Assembly: GCA_005786775.1 (NCBI GenBank)
Contig: SYDD01000305.1
Span: forward strand, 1 to 5,042
Direction of reading: 5' to 3'
From: Opitutaceae bacterium
Lineage (GTDB): Bacteria; Verrucomicrobiota; Verrucomicrobiia; Opitutales; Opitutaceae
DNA length: 5,042 nt
This document shows positions 1 to 5,042 of the stretch, in pieces (position 1 is the stretch's first letter; every line of letters starts with the position of its first letter). A model generated the notes under the pieces. The model saw only the letters and a program-made list of their open reading frames with translations. It had not been told where the DNA came from and did not search any database. The position numbers and the translations under genes were made by a program.

Positions 1-990
1 CAGGCCGAGGCGCGGCGCCGGCTCGCCGCCGCCGCGGCCGTCGCGGGCTGGGCCGGCCTGGAACGCTGGACCACCGCCGGCGCCGCCTTCACCGCCATCC
101 CGGGGCCGGGCGGAACGCGCGGGGTCGTCGAGATCCTCGGGCACGTGCAGGATATCCTTCACGCCTCGCTCGATGAGGACGACGTCGTCTCGCGCCGGGT
201 CGACGAGACCGAGTACTCCATCGGCTGTGGCGCGCTGGGGGATGAGCTGGAGGATTATTTCCCGATTATGGGCGAGATGATCACCATCGGCGGCACGATG
301 GTCTGGCTGCCGACCGACGGCGGGGACACGCCCGATTTCCTCATCCCGCGCCGGGCTTCGCGCGCGGTCACGCTCCGCACCGGTTTCAACGCGGCCCTGC
401 ACGGGGGGTTCGACGAGTGCCTGCTGGTGGAGGCGAGCGACCCGGAGGGCCTGCGCATCGACCAGCTCTACCGGCAGATCTTCGACGTCGCGCGCGCCCG
501 CCGGCCGGATTACCGCGGTGTGATCGGCCTCGCCGGCCGCGCCGAGTTCACCGGGGTCCTGGGGGCTGGCATCCGCCGCTCGCCGATCCGCCGCTTCCAG
601 CCCGCGAACGGCCAGACGATCCTGCATCCGGACAACCTGGCCGACTGGTTCGCCGGTGACCGCGAGCCGCGGCTCGCCGGCGTGACGGGCCTCCTGTGCG
701 GCGTGGGCGTGGACCTGCAGGCCGACCTCGCGGCCTTCGATCCCGCCGCGGTGGACCGCGCGTTCTACCGGCATCCGGACAACACGGCGGGCAAGCCGCA
801 CCTCCTCCACAACCACGCGGTATTCTTCTCCCCCCAGCCGTGGAACGAGCGTCCGGCCGACCTCGCGGCCGAGGTCGCGCGGGTGGTCGAGCAGGGGGAT
901 TTCCGGGATATGCGGCACTTGCTCGACCAGAGCCGGGTGGCGCGCGCTTTCCTCGGGGTCAGTTACACTCAGGAAATCCGCGGCGGCTGA
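1..990 (+). CDS. Hypothetical protein of unknown function, 5'-truncated by the window edge
   Basis: The frame is open from the first base to TGA at 988-990, giving 329 residues with no N-terminal end in view. The first in-frame start-type codon is GTG at 145 (residue 49). I do not take it as the start, because the 48 codons before it are stop-free, nearly all end in G/C, and read smoothly into what follows (VVEILGHVQDILHAS), and no ribosome binding site precedes it. The visible protein looks soluble and mixed alpha/beta. It has a basic, alanine-rich stretch at residues 5-23, an acidic stretch (LDEDD) near 56-60, a glycine-rich strand-like segment ITIGGTMVWLPTDGG near 94-108, a hydrophobic GVIGLAGRAEF near 173-183, and a histidine cluster HLLHNHAVFF at 267-276. 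Cysteines sit at 76, 140 and 233, with no CxxC motif. I do not recognise the family and assign no function. It ends 30 bases from the convergent dehydrogenase-like gene. Confidence is high that it is a real gene and nil for function. Confidence 0.8.
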   Translation, partial: QAEARRRLAAAAAVAGWAGLERWTTAGAAFTAIPGPGGTRGVVEILGHVQDILHASLDEDDVVSRRVDETEYSIGCGALGDELEDYFPIMGEMITIGGTMVWLPTDGGDTPDFLIPRRASRAVTLRTGFNAALHGGFDECLLVEASDPEGLRIDQLYRQIFDVARARRPDYRGVIGLAGRAEFTGVLGAGIRRSPIRRFQPANGQTILHPDNLADWFAGDREPRLAGVTGLLCGVGVDLQADLAAFDPAAVDRAFYRHPDNTAGKPHLLHNHAVFFSPQPWNERPADLAAEVARVVEQGDFRDMRHLLDQSRVARAFLGVSYTQEIRGG

Positions 991-1016
991 CGTGCCCCGG
1001 CCGCCGCGGTGGCGGC
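978..1016. terminator. GC-rich inverted repeats at the convergent gene junction, possible bidirectional terminator
   Basis: CCGCGGCGGC at 978-987 and GCCGCCGCGG at 1000-1009 form a perfect 10-bp inverted repeat around a 12-base loop. The left arm overlaps the last codons of the plus-strand gene. The GCCGCC at 1000-1005 can instead pair with GGCGGC at 1011-1016, giving a competing 6-bp hairpin. The position, between two stop codons facing each other (990 and 1021), is where a shared terminator is expected. No T-run follows on either strand, so this is not a canonical intrinsic terminator. In DNA this rich in GCC/GGC triplets such repeats also arise by chance. Confidence 0.35.
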
Positions 1017-1020
1017 AGCC

Positions 1021-4000
1021 TCACTCCGCGCGCGGCGCGGGGGGCGGGCCGCGCAGGGCGCGGGGCAGGTTGCTCGCCGGGCGGCTCTCGCCGCGCAGGG
1101 AGGCGAGGTACTCGACCACGTCGCGCAGCTCCGCGGGGGAGAGCAGGGTGGCGTAGACCTCGGGCATCCCGGACGGGGCGCCGTCGCGGCGCGCGATGTC
1201 CGCCTTGGCCAGCTTCACCAGCTGGTTCTCCGGGTTGCGCAGGGTCAGCTGGTCGGCGGTCTCCTCCGCCACGATGCCGGCGGCGGTGCCGCCGGATTTC
1301 AGCGTGACGACCACCGTGTCGTAGCCGGGGGAGATCTTCGCGTTGGGCTTGAGGATCGACTCGAGGAGCTCGCGGCGCGGGGCGCGGGCGCCGAGGCCGG
1401 CGAGGTTCGGGCCGGCGTCGCCGCCCTCGCCCCCGGCGCGGTGGCAGCGGATGCAGGCGAGGACCGGCTGCGTCTCAAACACGCGGCGGCCGCGCTCGGC
1501 GTCGCCGCCGGCGAGGCTGGCGTGGAAGGCGGCGAGCGGGTCCGGGTCGGCCGCGAGGCGGGCCGTGCGCTCGGCGAGGAGCGCCTTGACCGCCGGGGAT
1601 TCCCGCCGTTCGGCGGCGGTGAGCAGCTCAAGCTCCGCCTCGGGGGCGAGCCGGCCGGCGGCGAGCGCGCGCAGCTGCGCGGCGATCAGCTCGTCCGTGC
1701 CGTCCTGGCGGGAGAAGCCGAGGCTGCGGAAGGCGGCCTTCTGCTCGGCCGGTGTGCCGCGTTCCACGAGGGCGGTCAGGACGGGGCCCGCGGTCTCCGG
1801 GGCGGCGCGGGTGGCGAGGGGAAGGGCCGCGAGGCGCAGCGCCGGGTCGCGGGATTCGCCCGCGAGGCGGATGGCCTCGGCGAGGCGCGGGTCCTTGCGG
1901 CGGTCGAGGAGCTGCAGGGCGGCGGAGCGGCTGGCGCCGGGCTGCGCCTCGTCGCGGAGGAGCGCGAGCAGGGTCTCCGTCGCGCCCTCGAGTTCCAGGG
2001 CCTGGAGCGCCTCGAGGGCGGCGGTCTGGACCACGGGCGGCGTGCCCGGGGCGAGCAGGCGCGGCACGAGGGGCGTGAGGGCCTGGGTCGCGACAGCGCG
2101 GTCGCGGGTGGGCGCGGCGGTGGGGCGGTAGACGCCGACGAGGCGGTCGCGCTGCAGGGGCTTGGGCCACTGGGCGAGCTGCGCGAGGGCCTCCGCGCGC
2201 GCGCGGGGCGGGGCGTCGGCGCGGGCCGCATAGGTGGCGAGCGCGTTGGCGTTGGCGGGGCGGCCGAGCCGGAAGTGGGCGTTGAGCGCGCGGAACAGCA
2301 CGGCTTCGTCGCGCGTCGGGCCGTCCAGCAGCGCGGCGAGGGCGGGAAAGCCCTCCGCGATGGGCACGTCGTTGATGGCGATCGCCGCCTCGCGGACGAG
2401 GGCCGGCTCGGAGTCCTCGAGGACCGCGACCACCTCCGGACGCTGCAGCCGCCGCAGCGCGAGGAGGGCGCCGAGCCGGATGGCGGACGACGCGTCGTGG
2501 GTGGCGGTGCGGAGGGCGGCGAGGTTGGCGCCGCCGACGAGGCCCATCACGAGGGCGTGGCGTAGCGCGACGTCGACGTCCTGGTTGCGCTGCAGCGCGG
2601 CGAACAGGGCGGTGGCGGCGGGCGCGTGGCGGAGTTTGCCCAGACCCTGGGCGGCGAAGTACCGGACGCGGGGCGGCTCGGCGTCGAGCGCCTCGAGGAA
2701 GATCTCCGCGTCGCGGGCGTCGCGGGCGTCGCCCAGCACCCGCAGCGCGTGGGCCCGGAGCTCGATGTGGGCCGGTTCCGCGTTGCGCGCGTGGTTGCGG
2801 ACCGAGGCGAGGGCGGCGGGTTGGCGGGCGCCCACTTGGCCGAGGCCCCAGAGGGCGTGCCGGCGCGCCAGCTCCGGTGTCCGGGTGTCATCGAGGGTGG
2901 CCTCGAGGGTCGCGGTGTCGGCGCGGCCGGCCAGCTCGAACTGGGCCTCGAGCCGTACGCGCCAGTCGGCGTGGCCGAGCAGGCGCGCCAGTTCCGCGGC
3001 GGGGCGGCGGGTCCAGTCCCCGCCGATCAGCGCGCGGGTCTCGCGCACGAGCGGGTCCTGGGCGTGCTTGGGATCGGCGATGGCGTAGATGCGGCCGCGG
3101 CGCGACTTCGGCCAGCCGTCGGCCCAGTCGGCGGTGTAGAGGCGGCCGTCGGGGCCGAACTTGACGTCGGTGGGCAGGGCCGAGCGGAGGAACGGCTGGG
3201 CGGTGGCGACGGCGTACGAGGCGCCGCGGGGTTTGAGCGTGTAGGTGTGGATGCCGCTGCTCGCGACGGCGCCCTTGAAGTGGGTGATGAAGAAGTGGCC
3301 GCGGTACGACGGGTTCAGGCCGGTGCCGGGGTAGTATTCGATGCCCGAGGGACCGTCCTCGAGGTTGAAGACCGGCGGCACGAGGTACGCGGGCTGGCCC
3401 TCGTGGCGGGGGTGCCAGAGGCGCTCGAGGTTCCACGGGCCGGCCTTGCCGAGCGGGGCGAACTGGTACCCCACGCGCCAGCCGCTGTCGCCGCCCTCGA
3501 GGACGTGGACGAAGCGCTCCTCGTCGCCCTGGTCGCAGTCGTTGTCCCCGGTGAAGAGGTCCCCGAGCTCGTTGAACACGAGCGACTGGGGGTTGCGGAG
3601 GCCGGTGGCGAACAGCTCGAGGTGGGAGCCGTCGGGCCAGCAGCGGAAGATCGCGCCCTCGTCGGGCACGGAGAGGACCTTGCCCTCGCGGGTGCGGACG
3701 GTGGCGCCGCGGTCGCCATTGCTGAAGTAGAGGCGGCCGTCGGGGCCGAAGACGAGGCCGTGCAGGTCGTGGCCGGTGAAGTTGAAGCGCACGCCGTAAC
3801 CGCGGCTGAGCTCGGTGCGCGTCTCCGCCCGCTCCGCCCCGCTAAATTTCCACAGGCTGGGGATATTGGTGAAGTAGACCTCGCCGCGGCGCGCGAGCAC
3901 CCCGGACGCGATGCCGTCGAGCGGGGCATTAAAGCCGTCGGCGTAGACGCTGCTGCGGTCCGCCACGCCGTCGCCATCGGTGTCGGCGAGCAGTCGGATG

Positions 4001-4455
4001 ACCTCGCCCTCGAGGCCCAGCTCGCGTTCCCCGGCCTCGCCGAAGGCCCGGCGGATGAGGGCCGCGCGGTCCTCGATGGTCCGGCAGGCGAGGTCCTCCT
4101 CTAGGATCCCCATATAATCGCGGATATCGAGGACGCTGGTGCGGTAGCGGTAGGTCTCGGCGACGAGGAGGCGGCCCTGCTCGTCGAAGTTGAAGGCCAC
4201 GGGGTTGGCGAGCATCGGCTCGGCGGCCCAGAGCTTCGCCTCGAGGCCCGGGGGCAACTGCATCCGCGCGAGCGCCTGGGTGCCCTCGTCGGAGGCGGGG
4301 GCGATCTCGGGCTGGGCCTGCCGCGTGCCCGGGTTGCGCAACCCGGCCGGCGCCGGCTGGCGGCGCCCCTTGCCCTCGGCGGCCGCGGCGGCGGCCGGGA
4401 ACGGGGTCAGGCAGGCGAGGGCGAGGGCGAGGCGCGGCAGGACGGACAGGCTCAT
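1021..4455 (-). CDS. Exported PVC-type dehydrogenase-like protein: beta-propeller, HEAT repeats, cytochrome c domain
   Basis: This 1144-residue protein is complete. Residues 1-26 are a signal peptide. Residues about 65-460 are a propeller domain like that of soluble PQQ sugar dehydrogenases and the Pirellula/Verrucomicrobium 'membrane-bound dehydrogenase' family (TIGR02604 type). Landmarks are LLVAETYRYR, a DxDxDG loop at 158-166, GHDLHG at 228-233, GDNDCDQGD at 303-311 and PTDVKFGPDGRLY from about 428. Residues about 478-970 are repeated helix pairs of HEAT type. Residues about 983-1121 are the family's heme domain (TIGR02603 type), with CIRCH at 1001-1005 and likely axial ligand Met1097 in SGMPEV. 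The expected role is oxidation of a sugar or similar substrate in the periplasm, with electrons passing to a c-type heme; substrate and cofactor are not shown by the sequence. The ATG at 4455 is chosen because it starts the signal peptide. The frame stays open upstream to 4950, but that extension overlaps the methyltransferase gene in another frame. No Shine-Dalgarno sequence is visible. There is no C-terminal membrane helix. The length is normal for this architecture. Confidence 0.93.
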   Translation of the reverse strand: MSLSVLPRLALALACLTPFPAAAAAAEGKGRRQPAPAGLRNPGTRQAQPEIAPASDEGTQALARMQLPPGLEAKLWAAEPMLANPVAFNFDEQGRLLVAETYRYRTSVLDIRDYMGILEEDLACRTIEDRAALIRRAFGEAGERELGLEGEVIRLLADTDGDGVADRSSVYADGFNAPLDGIASGVLARRGEVYFTNIPSLWKFSGAERAETRTELSRGYGVRFNFTGHDLHGLVFGPDGRLYFSNGDRGATVRTREGKVLSVPDEGAIFRCWPDGSHLELFATGLRNPQSLVFNELGDLFTGDNDCDQGDEERFVHVLEGGDSGWRVGYQFAPLGKAGPWNLERLWHPRHEGQPAYLVPPVFNLEDGPSGIEYYPGTGLNPSYRGHFFITHFKGAVASSGIHTYTLKPRGASYAVATAQPFLRSALPTDVKFGPDGRLYTADWADGWPKSRRGRIYAIADPKHAQDPLVRETRALIGGDWTRRPAAELARLLGHADWRVRLEAQFELAGRADTATLEATLDDTRTPELARRHALWGLGQVGARQPAALASVRNHARNAEPAHIELRAHALRVLGDARDARDAEIFLEALDAEPPRVRYFAAQGLGKLRHAPAATALFAALQRNQDVDVALRHALVMGLVGGANLAALRTATHDASSAIRLGALLALRRLQRPEVVAVLEDSEPALVREAAIAINDVPIAEGFPALAALLDGPTRDEAVLFRALNAHFRLGRPANANALATYAARADAPPRARAEALAQLAQWPKPLQRDRLVGVYRPTAAPTRDRAVATQALTPLVPRLLAPGTPPVVQTAALEALQALELEGATETLLALLRDEAQPGASRSAALQLLDRRKDPRLAEAIRLAGESRDPALRLAALPLATRAAPETAGPVLTALVERGTPAEQKAAFRSLGFSRQDGTDELIAAQLRALAAGRLAPEAELELLTAAERRESPAVKALLAERTARLAADPDPLAAFHASLAGGDAERGRRVFETQPVLACIRCHRAGGEGGDAGPNLAGLGARAPRRELLESILKPNAKISPGYDTVVVTLKSGGTAAGIVAEETADQLTLRNPENQLVKLAKADIARRDGAPSGMPEVYATLLSPAELRDVVEYLASLRGESRPASNLPRALRGPPPAPRAE
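2708..2732. repeat. Short 9-bp tandem repeat inside the HEAT region
   Basis: The unit GCGTCGCGG occurs twice in full (2708-2716 and 2717-2725), followed by a 7-base partial copy. On the minus strand it encodes ARDARDA within VLGDARDARDAEIF. The unit is a multiple of three, so gain or loss of a copy would keep the frame. It falls at a turn between predicted HEAT helices, where extra residues would be tolerated. It probably arose by replication slippage. Confidence 0.8.
4378..4455 (-). other. Signal peptide of the dehydrogenase-like protein
   Basis: Residues 1-26 show one basic residue (Arg8), a hydrophobic core LALALACL at 9-16, a helix-breaking TPFP, then six alanines before Glu27. Cleavage by signal peptidase I is most likely near Ala26. 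This directs the protein across the inner membrane, as required for c-type heme attachment to the CIRCH site. Cys15 is preceded by ALA, which resembles a lipobox, but Arg8 lies too close and the hydrophobic stretch before it is only six residues, so a lipoprotein is less likely. Residues 27-64 are a low-complexity linker rich in Pro, Ala, Arg and Gln. Confidence 0.75.
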
Positions 4456-4475
4456 TGGGGGAACGTGGAGGCGGG

Positions 4476-4503
4476 AGGCTAGGCGGGGGGCGGACGCTGG
4501 CAA
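4476..4503 (-). promoter_or_regulatory. Weak sigma70-like promoter candidate before the dehydrogenase-like gene
   Basis: On the minus strand TTGCCA (4503-4498) is followed after 16 bases by TAGCCT (4481-4476), about 20 bases before the ATG at 4455. The first hexamer matches the -35 consensus at five of six positions, but the second matches -10 at only three. The 119-base gap after the methyltransferase stop makes an own promoter plausible. The match is too weak to rely on. Confidence 0.15.
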
Positions 4504-4574
4504 GACGCGCCCGCCGGGCCGCGGATACGCGGTTTTGTCCCCCCGGCCCGGGCGGAGGCACCGACCCCGCGGGC

Positions 4575-5042
4575 TCAGCCCCGCCGCAACGCCGCGCAGA
4601 CGATCCCCGCCGCCACCGCGGCGTTCAGGGACTCCGCGTGCCCGTGCCGCGGGATCGTGACCCGCCCGGTGAGGGCTGCGCGCACTTCCGGCGAAAGGCC
4701 GCGGCCCTCCGCGCCGATCACGATCAACGCGTCCGGCAGCGGCGGCAGGGCGTGGATGCTGATGCCGCCGAGGTCGCAGCCCAGTACCGGCAGGCCGGGG
4801 GTGGCCGCCGCGGCCGCGGCGAGCGCCGGGGGGAGCGCCGCGCTCGCCGCGCGGACGCGGGCGAAGGAACCCATCGAGGCGTGCACCACCTTGGGATGAA
4901 ACAGGTCCGCGCTGTCCGGCGAGAGCAGCACCCGCTCCAGCCCGAACCAATCGGCAATGCGGAGCAGCGTGCCGACGTTGCCCGGGTCCTGCACGCCATC
5001 GAGGACGAGCGTGAGCCCGCGGCCGGCGGCGGCGGGGTCGAA
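4575..5042 (-). CDS. SpoU/TrmH-family RNA 2'-O-ribose methyltransferase, 5'-truncated by the window edge
   Basis: The last 155 residues are visible, ending at TGA (4577-4575). This is the SPOUT-fold catalytic domain, which transfers a methyl group from S-adenosylmethionine to a ribose 2'-OH in rRNA or tRNA in the cytoplasm. All three family motifs are present in order, numbered from the window edge. Motif 1 is LVLDGVQDPGNVGTLLR (12-28), with Asn22 and catalytic-type Arg28. Motif 2 is VIGAEGRGLS (108-117). Motif 3 is IPRHGHAESLNAAVAAGI (130-147), with the conserved ESLN. Between motifs 1 and 2, HPKVVHASMGSFARV matches the family's usual linker. A GTG lies at 4994 inside motif 1 (the V of DGVQDPGN); it cannot be the start, because coding sense continues upstream as LTLVLDG to the window edge. 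The N-terminal substrate-binding domain, if present, is outside the window, so the target nucleotide cannot be assigned. Family assignment is firm. Confidence 0.93.
   Translation of the reverse strand, partial: FDPAAAGRGLTLVLDGVQDPGNVGTLLRIADWFGLERVLLSPDSADLFHPKVVHASMGSFARVRAASAALPPALAAAAAATPGLPVLGCDLGGISIHALPPLPDALIVIGAEGRGLSPEVRAALTGRVTIPRHGHAESLNAAVAAGIVCAALRRG

Noticed and set aside
110..145. GTG at 145 as the true start of the left-hand gene
   Set aside because: No ribosome binding site precedes it, and the upstream 48 codons in the same frame are stop-free with coding-like third positions that continue to the window edge.
1009..2565. Plus-strand open frame of 518 codons antisense to the HEAT and cytochrome region
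   Set aside because: It is a GC-driven shadow: Gly/Ala/Arg/Glu-rich composition without a recognisable domain, opposite a gene with clear domain evidence.
2626..4104. Plus-strand open frame of 492 codons antisense to the propeller region
   Set aside because: It is lacking stops only because of high GC on the opposite strand; composition is Val/Ala/Glu/Gly-biased with no motif.
4113..4118. Perfect TATAAT on the plus strand
   Set aside because: It lies inside the dehydrogenase-like coding region, where it encodes part of DYMG on the other strand. There is no -35 element about 17 bases upstream and no supported plus-strand gene downstream.
4519..4536. Hairpin CCGCG-GATA-CGCGG followed by TTTT, resembling an intrinsic terminator on the plus strand
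   Set aside because: The stem is only 5 bp, the T-run has four bases, and both flanking genes run on the minus strand, where no U-run follows the hairpin.
4456..4950. N-terminal extension of the dehydrogenase-like frame by 165 residues, upstream of the ATG at 4455
   Set aside because: It overlaps the methyltransferase gene in another frame, is low-complexity Arg/Gly/Pro-rich sequence typical of a non-coding frame in GC-rich DNA, and would bury a good signal peptide inside the protein.

Overview
The window is very GC-rich on both strands (most codons end in G or C). It contains one complete gene and two genes cut by the window edges. The complete gene encodes an exported multidomain protein of the type annotated as 'putative membrane-bound dehydrogenase / heme-binding domain, Pirellula-Verrucomicrobium type'. 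That architecture is typical of the Planctomycetota-Verrucomicrobiota group. With the high GC and no visible Shine-Dalgarno sequence before the complete gene, this suggests a verrucomicrobial chromosome, perhaps Opitutaceae-like. The taxonomic assignment is inference.

Layout from left to right. Positions 1-990 (+) hold the 3' part of a gene of unknown function; its frame is open to the left window edge. A 30-base convergent junction (991-1020) carries GC-rich inverted repeats that could terminate transcription from both sides. Positions 4455-1021 (-) hold the 1144-residue exported protein: signal peptide, six-bladed-type beta-propeller (sugar dehydrogenase-like), a long alpha-helical HEAT-type repeat region and a C-terminal cytochrome c domain with one CxxCH heme site. 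After a 119-base gap, positions 5042-4575 (-) hold the 3' part of a SpoU/TrmH-family RNA 2'-O-ribose methyltransferase that runs off the right edge.

The two minus-strand genes are co-directional, but their functions are unrelated (RNA modification versus periplasmic redox), and the 119-base gap leaves room for a separate promoter. No clear operon logic links them. The plus-strand gene is convergent to both. I see no tRNA, rRNA, CRISPR array, insertion sequence or attachment site. The window looks like ordinary chromosomal core and lineage-specific content rather than a mobile or defence region. The least explained items are the unrecognised left-hand protein and the unknown substrate of the propeller-HEAT-cytochrome protein.
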